Shown here: positions 26,574 through 34,429 of the stretch, one piece after another
Layout of the letters: the number at the start of each line of letters is the position of its first letter
Position numbering within the stretch: position 1 is the first letter of the stretch
Assembly: GCF_025917005.1 (NCBI RefSeq)
Contig: NZ_CP078091.1
Span: forward strand, 930,001-994,000
DNA from: Porphyrobacter sp. ULC335
Lineage (GTDB): Bacteria; Pseudomonadota; Alphaproteobacteria; Sphingomonadales; Sphingomonadaceae
DNA: 64,000 nt
Direction of reading: 5' to 3'
Translations under genes and position numbers: made by a program
Notes under the pieces: generated by a model
What the model was told of the DNA's origin: nothing
The model's database searches: none
The model's input: only the letters and a program-made list of their open reading frames with translations

Positions 26574-28705
26574 TGGGCCTCCTGACGGCGGCAGTCCTTG
26601 CCCATTCGATTGTTCCAGTGGCGGACATTCCTGTGCCGGAGGGTAATCCCTGCACGCTATCCGAACAGCAGACAGACATTCCGGCCGGAGAGGCCGTCTC
26701 GATCGATGATCTCGTTGAGCTGGCGGATATTGGCCGCTCGGACCCCAACGAGACGGTCAGCCCCTACGGTATCTCGCCTGATGGCCGGCAGATCGCCTTC
26801 CTGATGCGGCGTGGCAATGCGCAGACCAACAGCTACTGCCAGAAGCTGCTGGTCATGCCGCTCGATGGAACTGGCACACCAAGAGAGATCGCCCGCGACG
26901 CCGCGTTCATCCGTGACGACTTCGCGCTGCGCACATTCGTCTCGGTGGCTGCCGGCTGGGCCAAGGTGATCGTGCCACGCTGGTCGCCGGATGGAAGCAC
27001 GATCGCCTGGCTGGGCCAGGCCGACGGGATCAGCCAGGTCTGGATGGCTGATGCGGACGGATCAGCCGCACCGCGCCAGATGACGACCTCGCCCGACAAT
27101 GTCGACGACTTCGCCTGGACCAAGGACGGGCGAGGCATCGTCATTGCCACCCGCCCCGGGCTCAGGCGCGCGGCTGAAGCGATCGCGGCCGGCGCGCGCC
27201 GCGGATATCTCTACGATGAGACGGTCTCGCCCCAGTTTGGCGTCCGGCCGATCCCGACGGGACCGATAGCAAGGTCCTACGCGAAGGTAGACGTCGGTTC
27301 CGGGCAGGTCGGTGCTGCCGGTCCGGACGAGGTTGCCCTGCTCGCCCCTCCGCCGCCTGCGGATGCACCGGAGAGGGCACGGCTGTTCACGCCGGGGTCA
27401 GCGGGCGTCGCTGCATGGCTTGAACCGAAACTCCCCGAAAGGTTCATCTCTCCGTCGCGGCTGGTCCTGCGCCGCGATGGGCGGGAGATGCGGTGTGACA
27501 GCGCGCTGTGCGAAGGTATCCTCCGCCTGTGGTGGTCGGATGCAATGAATGCGTTTCTGGCGGTCCGCAAGACCGGTTGGGGCATGTCAGCAATGGGCAT
27601 CCTGCGCTGGGACCTGGATGAGCCCGCCCCGCGAGAAGTCATGGTCAGCGACGATATGCTGATCGGCTGCAGCCCCGTCGGCGTCGAGCTGATTTGCGCC
27701 CGTGAAGGCGCTGTGAGACCCCGCAGGCTGGTCGCCCTCGACCCGCGCAGCGGAGCGGAGCGTCTGGTTTATGATCCCAATCCCGAATTTGCGGCGCGGA
27801 AAACCGGCCCGGTGCAGCGCTTCCGGTTCCGCAACGCCTATGGTGTCGAGAGCTATGCCGATCTGGTGCTGCCTCCCGATCACAGGCCAGGCGCAAAGCA
27901 TCCGCTGGTGGTGGTCCAGTATATCAGTCACGGGCTGCTGCGCGGCGGCTCGGGCGACGAGGTGCCGATTCAGCCACTGGCTGCGAGAGGATTCGCTGTC
28001 CTGAGTTTCGCGAAGCCCGATCTGGTTCCGCAGGTTGCGACAGCCAGGGATTCGACCGAGCTCCTCAAGGCAAACCGTGTCGACTGGCTCGACCGCCGCA
28101 ATGGCCAGTCCTCGCTGGAGATCGCGGTCGGCCTCGCTCTGGAGACCGGCACGGTTGACCGGGAACGCATGGGAATCACCGGCTGGAGTGACGGCGTGTC
28201 CTCGGCACAGTTCGCGCTGATCAATTCCGACCTGTTCAAGGTGGCAGCCCTCGGGTCCTGCTGCGAGGACATGTACAGCTATGTGCTCGCAGCAGGACCC
28301 GCCTACAGCGCATTCACCCGCAGCATCGGGTACAAGTTCTTCGAACCGGGTGATGCGGAATTCTGGCGGCCCATGTCGCTCATCCAGAATGTGGACCGGG
28401 TATCGGCACCGATCCTGATCCAGAATGCCGACAGCGAGTACGAGGGCGGTCTCGATGTTGTCGAGGTGTTCCGGCAGAACGAAAAGGCCATCGCGCTCTA
28501 TGTTTTCGAGGACGAGACCCACTACAAGTGGCAGCCGGCCCACCGGCGATCAGTCTACGAACGCAACATACGCTGGCTCGAATTCTGGCTGATGCACCGC
28601 CAGCCCTGCGATGCTGACGCTGCGACACAGGCGGAACTTGAAAGATGGCAGGCCATGCCCGACGCACCTGCACCGGAAGACCTGACCTGCGTCCCACTGC
28701 CCTAG
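26573..28705 (+). CDS. Lasso-peptide isopeptidase (AtxE2-like S9 prolyl-oligopeptidase fold)
   Basis: 710 residues: signal peptide (MGLLTAAVLAHSIVPVADIP), a beta-propeller with PDGRQIAFL and SPDGSTIAWL blades (about 55-400), and an alpha/beta-hydrolase domain. The triad is Ser539 in GITGWSDGVSS, Asp620 in QNADSEYEGG and His650 in FEDETHYKW. AtxE2-type enzymes hydrolyse the macrolactam bond of a threaded lasso peptide to linearise it. Location after a TonB receptor and convergent with lasso cyclase C makes this assignment stronger than a generic S9 peptidase. Stops of E and C overlap by four bases. Confidence 0.88.
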   Translation: MGLLTAAVLAHSIVPVADIPVPEGNPCTLSEQQTDIPAGEAVSIDDLVELADIGRSDPNETVSPYGISPDGRQIAFLMRRGNAQTNSYCQKLLVMPLDGTGTPREIARDAAFIRDDFALRTFVSVAAGWAKVIVPRWSPDGSTIAWLGQADGISQVWMADADGSAAPRQMTTSPDNVDDFAWTKDGRGIVIATRPGLRRAAEAIAAGARRGYLYDETVSPQFGVRPIPTGPIARSYAKVDVGSGQVGAAGPDEVALLAPPPPADAPERARLFTPGSAGVAAWLEPKLPERFISPSRLVLRRDGREMRCDSALCEGILRLWWSDAMNAFLAVRKTGWGMSAMGILRWDLDEPAPREVMVSDDMLIGCSPVGVELICAREGAVRPRRLVALDPRSGAERLVYDPNPEFAARKTGPVQRFRFRNAYGVESYADLVLPPDHRPGAKHPLVVVQYISHGLLRGGSGDEVPIQPLAARGFAVLSFAKPDLVPQVATARDSTELLKANRVDWLDRRNGQSSLEIAVGLALETGTVDRERMGITGWSDGVSSAQFALINSDLFKVAALGSCCEDMYSYVLAAGPAYSAFTRSIGYKFFEPGDAEFWRPMSLIQNVDRVSAPILIQNADSEYEGGLDVVEVFRQNEKAIALYVFEDETHYKWQPAHRRSVYERNIRWLEFWLMHRQPCDADAATQAELERWQAMPDAPAPEDLTCVPLP

Positions 28706-30426
28706 CTCTGCCATTCCCGCGCCCAGTTCTCGGCTTCGACGAGGTCGAGGACCCTGTAGATCACGGGATCGTCCCGGTCCCGATCGGTCTGCAGCGCTCG
28801 TTCAACGGCGCCCATGTCGATGAGGCCGGCCTCGTCGAGAATGCCGCCCGCAAGAAGCTCGCGAAAGATTCTCCGGTTGCGGTCGAAGATCGCCCCGAGG
28901 AAGCTGTCAGGCCCGGCCTTTGATGTCCTGCGATGGAGGACCTGCGGCAGATCGCCGGCAAAGGCGATGCGGGCAAGTGCGCGATTGATCCCGCCATGGC
29001 ACCAGAGCCATGTCGGAAGGGACAGACAGAGCTCGAGTATCGGTTGGCTCATCAGGGGCGAGAAGCGCCTGACGGGGTTCGCGGGCCCGTGACAGTGGAG
29101 CTGTGCGCGCATGATCAGGGCGAGATGATCTTGTTTGCCGCCGTGCCATGCCGCCACCTCCCTGTTCCAGGGCGCCACCGGCGACAGGGCCGCGAAAGCA
29201 GGCGCACAACCGCGTGTCAGGCGCGCATCTGCAGGCCATGGCGGAAATCCGGGGCGACCCAGAAAGCGGCGCAGGGTGGCCCGCGCCATTTCACCAATAT
29301 CGGCTCCTGTGACGCTGCACATGTCGAGCAGGGTCCTGGGCCATTGCGAGAACAGGCCCTCTGTCATGAGGCGGTCGACCACTGGCGCGGGAGAATGCAG
29401 GTAGCAGAACAGGTTGTCTCCGCCGTTGCCGTCCCAGACACTCAAGGCACCGTGGCGACTGCATGCTCCCGCGAGCATGGCATCGACACGCGTCAGGAAA
29501 GATTTGCGCGAAGGGCGTGGCAGACCGGCCGACGCGGATTGGAAGGGATCGAAGTCCTCCGGCGCATAGATCTCCTCGTGAAGCCGGACGCCTAGGTGGC
29601 CGGCAAGCTGCCGGGCTGCGGGCCTTTCGTCGCCGCCAGGATCCCGCGTGGCGAGCGTAACACAGGAAAAGGGCAGTCCTGCTGCCGACAGCGCGCCACA
29701 GATCAATGAGGAATCCACGCCTCCGGACACTGCGACCACCGGAGCGCCGAGCGCTTCGTGCCAGGTTTTCATGACGGCCACCGCCTCATGCCGCAGCAGA
29801 TCCGCAGCCTCTTCGAAGCTTGGCGATTTTCTGTCAGGCAGGAAACTGCCTGCGCGCCAGAGCTGGCGTTCTGACAGCACACCGCCCTGAAGTGAAGTGA
29901 TGCTGCCGGGACGCAGTTCACGTACACCCTCAAGGCATGTGGTCGTGGTGCGTAGTTCGGGACGGGCAAGGAAATCCCCCAGTGCCGCCAGATCGATCGA
30001 GGGATGCGAGCCATCAGCCGCAAACAGCAGGCGCGCCTGCGATGCGACAAGCAGATGTGTCGCTGTCATGCGACTGAAGACGGGCATGAGACCGCCAGGG
30101 TCAGGCAGGAGACCGATCGTATCGCCGCTGGCGAGGACAGCGAGGTAGGTACCCCAGAACCTGGTGATGAGCTGCACGGCGGCGGCATCGGGATCAGGGG
30201 GCTCATCCGAAGAATCACCGGGCAAGGGAGCCGGCCCATCGCGGCCGAAGATATGGCCCAGCACCAGCCCGACGCTTCCGAGGGCATGCACCGGGGTCGC
30301 ACAGCCTGCCCAGTAGCGGGCCTCCGGCTCACAGAGCGAGTCAGGAATTGACGCAGCCGTCGGCAATTGCTGCTGCACGCCTCTGGCGCGGAGCGGAATC
30401 GCGAGGGCAAATTGCACAGGTGTCAC
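28702..30426 (-). CDS. Lasso-peptide cyclase C (asparagine-synthetase-like macrolactam synthetase)
   Basis: 574 residues from GTG 30426, which overlaps the stop of B (GTGA). The C-terminal ATP-pyrophosphatase domain carries the PP-loop VAVSGGVDSSLICG (Ser234-Ser240) and SVWDGNGGDNLFCY. The N-terminal region resembles the glutaminase domain of asparagine synthetase but lacks a catalytic Cys at the start (VTPVQFALAI), as expected for a cyclase that adenylates the ring Asp/Glu side chain of the precursor without making ammonia. It is the third gene of the A-B-C unit. Confidence 0.92.
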   Translation of the reverse strand: MTPVQFALAIPLRARGVQQQLPTAASIPDSLCEPEARYWAGCATPVHALGSVGLVLGHIFGRDGPAPLPGDSSDEPPDPDAAAVQLITRFWGTYLAVLASGDTIGLLPDPGGLMPVFSRMTATHLLVASQARLLFAADGSHPSIDLAALGDFLARPELRTTTTCLEGVRELRPGSITSLQGGVLSERQLWRAGSFLPDRKSPSFEEAADLLRHEAVAVMKTWHEALGAPVVAVSGGVDSSLICGALSAAGLPFSCVTLATRDPGGDERPAARQLAGHLGVRLHEEIYAPEDFDPFQSASAGLPRPSRKSFLTRVDAMLAGACSRHGALSVWDGNGGDNLFCYLHSPAPVVDRLMTEGLFSQWPRTLLDMCSVTGADIGEMARATLRRFLGRPGFPPWPADARLTRGCAPAFAALSPVAPWNREVAAWHGGKQDHLALIMRAQLHCHGPANPVRRFSPLMSQPILELCLSLPTWLWCHGGINRALARIAFAGDLPQVLHRRTSKAGPDSFLGAIFDRNRRIFRELLAGGILDEAGLIDMGAVERALQTDRDRDDPVIYRVLDLVEAENWAREWQS

Positions 30427-31046
30427 AGCACCAGCAGAGGTGTGAAGCGCTGCACCTCGTCCCAGGTGTCGTTGAGGACCACAGGTCCTGCCTGCACCCA
30501 GCAATGGGCGCCGAACGGAGAACGCTTGACCCCGATGACGACAGTACCCCGCACGCCGTGGCCTGCAAGCACCAGTGCGAAAGCGATCGAGCGGGGAAGA
30601 CAGCGATTTGCGGCTGTCTTCAGAAGCCGTGCCTGATCAAAGGCGCGGACGAAACGGGTAATGACGACGTCAGTATCGGCAACCGTACGCCCGGCTGCCT
30701 GATCCAGCAACCGGCGGGTCGAACGCATGACGGCGCCGAAGCCGGTCGACTTGATCCGCCGTTCGATGCGCCGCTGCATCCATAGAGCGCGGGCAATATC
30801 CGGAAGCGAGAATGCGGGATGATCGTCCGCATGCCAGGCGCCTGATGGCTCCTCCCATTCTTCCGGCAAGGCGAGGCCGTCGGGCAAATGCCAACCGGCA
30901 AGGTTACCAGACGTCATCCGGGTAACGACGCCGGCATTTTGATCGTCCGGCAGCCGGAAATACCTGTCGCCTGCAAGATCGAGAAAGATGATCTCGCCCT
31001 CCAGCGCGCGCCATGCATGGGTTGCGGAATCGGGTAGATGGGACAT
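30423..31046 (-). CDS. Lasso-peptide B protein (fused leader-recognition and cysteine protease)
   Basis: 207 residues from ATG 31046 (MSHLPDSATHAWRALEGEII); a longer frame to 31304 reads across the precursor and is not used. Residues 1-85 form a PqqD-like recognition element (FLDLAGDRYFRLPDDQNAGV), and 105-207 a transglutaminase-like protease with Cys149 (ANRCLPRS), His181 (FGAHCWV) and Asp193 (LNDTWDEV). It removes the leader before cyclisation. Fusion of B1 and B2 in one chain is usual in proteobacterial clusters. Confidence 0.92.
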   Translation of the reverse strand: MSHLPDSATHAWRALEGEIIFLDLAGDRYFRLPDDQNAGVVTRMTSGNLAGWHLPDGLALPEEWEEPSGAWHADDHPAFSLPDIARALWMQRRIERRIKSTGFGAVMRSTRRLLDQAAGRTVADTDVVITRFVRAFDQARLLKTAANRCLPRSIAFALVLAGHGVRGTVVIGVKRSPFGAHCWVQAGPVVLNDTWDEVQRFTPLLVL

Positions 31047-31054
31047 GGAATAAA

Positions 31055-31088
31055 CGAGGTGCGCACACCGGCTGGCGTGCGCACCTCG
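31055..31088 (-). terminator. Strong hairpin between precursor A and B
   Basis: CGAGGTGCGCAC (31055-31066) pairs perfectly with GTGCGCACCTCG (31077-31088) around a 10-nt loop. On the minus strand it lies 5 nt after the precursor stop and is followed by TTTATT, then by the B start 9 nt further. It can act as an attenuator and mRNA-end stabiliser so that A is made in excess over B and C. Confidence 0.75.
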
Positions 31089-31093
31089 CGAAC

Positions 31094-31231
31094 TCACTCG
31101 CCGGCAACGCCGGGAATGTAACGCGACGGCCCGGTGCTCAGATCGACGTCGAAGACCGCGTTGCCGCGCGTTTCGACCGAAGCCTTGCCGAGATCGAGGG
31201 GACGTTCGTCCCGCGTGTTCGGATTGTGCAT
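31094..31231 (-). CDS. Lasso-peptide precursor A (45 residues)
   Basis: ATG 31231 follows AGAGGAG at good spacing, and the frame stops at 31094. The leader is 22 residues (MHNPNTRDER, then PLDLGKASVETR) and carries the PL-x2-G-x5-T leader pattern with Thr21 at position -2 of cleavage. The core begins at Gly23: ring candidate GNAVFDVD with Gly1 and Asp8 (eight-residue macrolactam; Asp6 is too close), then a 15-residue loop and tail LSTGPSRYIPGVAGE. Arg15 and Tyr16 are plausible plugs. It directly precedes B and C. I do not recognise the core as a described lasso peptide. Confidence 0.88.
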   Translation of the reverse strand: MHNPNTRDERPLDLGKASVETRGNAVFDVDLSTGPSRYIPGVAGE

Positions 31232-31307
31232 TGCCTTGCTCCTCTTTGCTGAAGTGCGACTCCAATCGTCGCGATGCCGAGGATGTGCCGGGTCGCCAAG
31301 CCACGCT

Positions 31308-31328
31308 ATTTTATAATGATTTTATAAT
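31308..31328 (-). promoter_or_regulatory. AT-rich direct repeat, probable promoter of the lasso A-B-C unit
   Basis: ATTTTATAAT occurs at 31308-31317 and 31319-31328, one helical turn (11 bp) apart, about 77-97 bp before the precursor start, in otherwise GC-rich DNA. On the minus strand this reads ATTATAAAAT twice, which offers -10-like TATAAA elements or a binding site for a regulator. It lies between the lasso genes and the trb operon. Confidence 0.45.
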
Positions 31329-31344
31329 CGGCAGGGGCCGCAGC

Positions 31345-31587
31345 TCATCTTCCTGACGCTACGTCCTTCGCTGCGTTCCGTCTCTGCCTGGCAAACTCGC
31401 GGTCCGCTGCGATGAAGCGCTCGATGATCGGCGCGACGAGCGCAGATGGCTGCGGTGCGCCCTCGCTGACCCCGCCATTGAGCGCGACGGCGTATTCGGC
31501 AAGGCGCCGGTGCAGCCGCGCCGGAATTTCGATCGTCAGCTTCACCGGGGTATTGCTGTTGATATCGGATAGCTTGAGCCGGGTCAT
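31345..31587 (-). CDS. DUF2274 family protein, last gene of the trb operon
   Basis: 80 residues (MTRLKLSDINSNTPVKLTIE, IPARLHRRLAEYAVAL, APIIERFIAADREFARQRR). DUF2274 proteins routinely follow trbI in conjugative elements of proteobacteria; the fold looks like a ribbon-helix-helix type. The start overlaps the trbI stop by four bases (31584-31587). Its role in transfer is not known. Confidence 0.85.
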   Translation of the reverse strand: MTRLKLSDINSNTPVKLTIEIPARLHRRLAEYAVALNGGVSEGAPQPSALVAPIIERFIAADREFARQRRNAAKDVASGR

Positions 31588-32792
31588 TCACGAGTTCCGA
31601 ATTCAATGTCGCGGGTCACCATGACCCGAACCGGGTAACCGGGGCGGATGGTAAGGGTCGGGCGGATGGCGAGTTCGCGCGAGACAATCTGCTCGCCTGC
31701 CCGGTTGATGCTGTCCTGACTGCCGCGACGCAGCGCCCGAACGAGATTGTCATCATTGCCCGCTCCAAGTTCACCACCGACACCGAGCAGCGTCGATACG
31801 AAAGCTGCCTTGAGCACGCCGCCCCAGTGGTAATCGACGCGGTCCTCAAGCCCGGCAAAGCCGGACGGATCGGCAGCGGGCTGGCGATCCAGCTCGATCG
31901 AGCGTCCGTCGGGCATAATCAGCCGGTTCCAGGCAAGCAGAACGCGGCGCTGCCCGAAGCCTATCTCGGACTCGTAATCGCCGACAAGGCGCGCGCCTTG
32001 GGGTACGAGCAGGCGGCTTCCCGTCACGCTGTCATAGACGTTCTGGGTGACCTGCGCTGTGACGAGCCCCGGCTGATCAGAGCGAATGCCGGTGATCAGT
32101 GCAGCCGGGATGACGGACCCGGCGAGCAGTGTGTGTTCGCTGGCTGCAGCGCCAAGCCGCCCGGCCGAACGCGTTTGCGGTTCGGACACGCGGTCGCGAA
32201 TTCCCGCGGGCGCAGTTCCCGCGTCGGCCGGCACGACCACAGCCGGACCGTCAGACGGCGGGGCCGGCGAAGCGGCCAGCCGATCGGAGCGGCTGCCCGC
32301 GCCCGTGAACACGCCGCTCACCCGCACGGCCTCGCGCTCCTGCTCCCTTCGCATGCGCGCCTGTTCGCCGGGGTCGGGGCCACCGACCGATGCCGCAGAG
32401 GGCGCTGCAGGCGGCAGTTCGGCGACAGCGCCGCGATCCTGCGCATCGAGGATCGGCTTGCCAAGATCGCCAGGGAGCGGCGGGCCGAGGCGCGGGACCT
32501 TGCTGTAATCGGTGGGCGCTGACGCGAGCCCATCGGCCACTGCGATGCCGCCTGTGTTGTAGACTTCTGGCTCGGTCCCGCCGGATGGCGAGCGAAGCGC
32601 GAAGATCAGCGCGCCGCCGACCAGCGCGAGAGCGGCTGCGCTCGCGAGCCCGACCGCCTTTCGCGACAGCCGCACGACCCGGGGATGATCGCCGTGCAGC
32701 CGCACCACGGTCTCGGGGTCCTCGGGATGCTCCGGTCGCTTCGCTGCGGCTTGAGGCAGCTGTTCGCCCGGCGGGATCACGAGCCGCTCCAA
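31584..32792 (-). CDS. trbI: TrbI (VirB10-like) conjugal transfer protein
   Basis: About 402 residues starting at TTG 32792 (an internal GTG is possible). One membrane helix (VGLASAAALALVGGALIFAL) is followed by a proline-rich periplasmic stretch and the conserved C-terminal beta barrel (LLAGSVIPAALITGIRSDQP, QVTQNVYDSVTGSRLLVPQG, LSIELDRQPAADPSGFAGLE-like). It spans the envelope and links the inner-membrane complex with the outer-membrane core. It overlaps trbG by 16 bases. Confidence 0.92.
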   Translation of the reverse strand: MERLVIPPGEQLPQAAAKRPEHPEDPETVVRLHGDHPRVVRLSRKAVGLASAAALALVGGALIFALRSPSGGTEPEVYNTGGIAVADGLASAPTDYSKVPRLGPPLPGDLGKPILDAQDRGAVAELPPAAPSAASVGGPDPGEQARMRREQEREAVRVSGVFTGAGSRSDRLAASPAPPSDGPAVVVPADAGTAPAGIRDRVSEPQTRSAGRLGAAASEHTLLAGSVIPAALITGIRSDQPGLVTAQVTQNVYDSVTGSRLLVPQGARLVGDYESEIGFGQRRVLLAWNRLIMPDGRSIELDRQPAADPSGFAGLEDRVDYHWGGVLKAAFVSTLLGVGGELGAGNDDNLVRALRRGSQDSINRAGEQIVSRELAIRPTLTIRPGYPVRVMVTRDIEFGTRE

Positions 32793-33742
32793 GCGCGATT
32801 GACGATCCGTACGCGCTGCTCGCGCCGTCCCGCCCCGAGGCGCAGCTCGGCCTTCGCGAACAACCGGTCGATGATAAGGTAGCGGCCTGACACCCGGTAG
32901 TTGGCGAGCTCGGCCGTACCGTCCTCACCGACCACAAAGAAGGGCGGCAGCTCGGTCTGTGCGATGCCGACGGGAAACTCGACCAGCGTCCGCCGGCCGT
33001 CGTCGAAGATCCGCACGGGACGCCAGCTCGGCCGGTCACCTGCAATCTGGTAGTCGAAATTGAGCTGCTCCAGCGCCAGGCCCTGAGCGAGTGGCTCTGC
33101 GCGCGCCGCGGCCTCCTCGGCTCGGCGCAGGGCGATGAGCTCGTCGGCCGGATAGGTCCAGCTGACCGAGGCCATCCAGATGCGCGGCGTCGCACGCAGT
33201 TCGAGATGATAGGTTCGGCGATCGGTGTTGATGACAAGATTGGTGGATATGTCGGGCCGCGTCGGCTTTACCAGAATGTGCACGCGAGCCGTCGCTCCCG
33301 TTCCGCTCAGCGTGTCGCCGATCATCCAACGGACCGTGTCCCCTGCAGCGACAGGACCCGGGCCGACCAGCTTTTCCCCCTCCTGCAGCGTGATGTCGGT
33401 CACCTGCCCGGGCGCGGTATAGACCTGAAAAAGCGCGCCTTCGCGCCAGGGGTAGCGCTGGATCGCGTTCTCGAAACCCGCACCTTCGGGTTCCACCCGC
33501 GCCGCCCGGTTCGCCGCTCCCACTTGGCTCCGGGGGTCGGGGGCATGGCCGGAGTCAGGGGAGCGGCGCGCGGCAGCGGGGGCAGACTGCCGCGAAGGCG
33601 GAGCGGAAAGGTTGAAAGCTTGAGCAACCTGGGTGAGCATTGGCGACGAAGTCGGCGTTGCCCCCGAGGCCGGCGCGAACAGCATGGAGGCACCGCCCAT
33701 TATGAGGGCCATGGCGTGCAAGATTCTGTTGGGGCGTTTCAT
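32777..33742 (-). CDS. trbG: TrbG (VirB9-like) conjugal transfer protein
   Basis: 321 residues with a signal peptide (MKRPNRILHAMALIMGGASM) and VirB9-type domains: FQVYTAPGQVTDITLQEGEK in the N-terminal half and a C-terminal beta domain (DYQIAGDRPSWRPVRIFDDG, RRTLVEFPVGIAQTELPPFF, NYRVSGRYLIIDRLFAKAEL). Part of the outer-membrane core of the mating channel. Shares base 33742 with the trbF stop. Confidence 0.92.
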   Translation of the reverse strand: MKRPNRILHAMALIMGGASMLFAPASGATPTSSPMLTQVAQAFNLSAPPSRQSAPAAARRSPDSGHAPDPRSQVGAANRAARVEPEGAGFENAIQRYPWREGALFQVYTAPGQVTDITLQEGEKLVGPGPVAAGDTVRWMIGDTLSGTGATARVHILVKPTRPDISTNLVINTDRRTYHLELRATPRIWMASVSWTYPADELIALRRAEEAAARAEPLAQGLALEQLNFDYQIAGDRPSWRPVRIFDDGRRTLVEFPVGIAQTELPPFFVVGEDGTAELANYRVSGRYLIIDRLFAKAELRLGAGRREQRVRIVNRAWSGS

Positions 33743-34428
33743 CAGCCGAGTTCCTTTGACCAGTTGATCGAGGTGACGAAGATGCCGAGCGGGTTGCGCG
33801 ACAGGGCATCGGGCGTGCGCGGCGGTTGCACGGCTACGCCGAGGATCGCGGTCCAGCGGCTGCTCTCGGCGAGCGCGCCATCGCGGTAGCGGCGCTCGGT
33901 CCAGGCCACCCGGAAGCTTTGCGGCGAGGCGCGGATCACGCTGGTGACATCGACCGCCACCTGCTCGCGGCCGATCAGTGCAAAGGGGTCAATGAGCCGA
34001 GCATGGTCGTTGAGCGCCAATGCGCCGCGGTCGCTGACAAAGTCATAGGCGCGCAGCCAGTTGGTGCGCACCACCACCGGATCGTCGGGAAGCGCGCGGA
34101 CATGCTCGATAAAACGCGCCAGGTGGAAGGCAATCTGCGGATCGCTCGGATTGAAACCCGCCTCGGCGGGCGCAACGCTGCGCGCCTCGCCGAGCTTGTC
34201 GACCTCGACCACCCAGGGGACAATCGTGCCGCGTGCGTTCTGCCAGATAAGCGCTGCCGTCAGCGCCGCCGAGAGCCCCAATGCGCCGAAGAAGGCATAG
34301 CGCCAGCTTCGCGCCTGGACCCGCGCTGATCCGATGCGTTCGTCCCAGACCTGGCTCGCGCGCTGGTAGGGGGTCTCGGGCTGCAGGGTCTTGCCGTAAC
34401 GGATGGAGGGGCGTCGGAACATCGGCAC
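33742..34428 (-). CDS. trbF: TrbF (VirB8-like) conjugal transfer protein
   Basis: 228 residues. One membrane helix near 45-65 (YAFFGALGLSAALTAALIW) precedes the periplasmic VirB8-like domain (VVEVDKLGEARSVAPAEAGF, RFIEHVRALPDDPVVVRTNW, IFVTSINWSKELG). Inner-membrane scaffold of the secretion channel. It is one base from trbL and one base into trbG. Confidence 0.92.
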   Translation of the reverse strand: MPMFRRPSIRYGKTLQPETPYQRASQVWDERIGSARVQARSWRYAFFGALGLSAALTAALIWQNARGTIVPWVVEVDKLGEARSVAPAEAGFNPSDPQIAFHLARFIEHVRALPDDPVVVRTNWLRAYDFVSDRGALALNDHARLIDPFALIGREQVAVDVTSVIRASPQSFRVAWTERRYRDGALAESSRWTAILGVAVQPPRTPDALSRNPLGIFVTSINWSKELG

Positions 34429-34429
34429 T

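Noticed and set aside
27587..28543. 318-codon minus-strand frame
   Set aside because: Antisense shadow of the isopeptidase gene.
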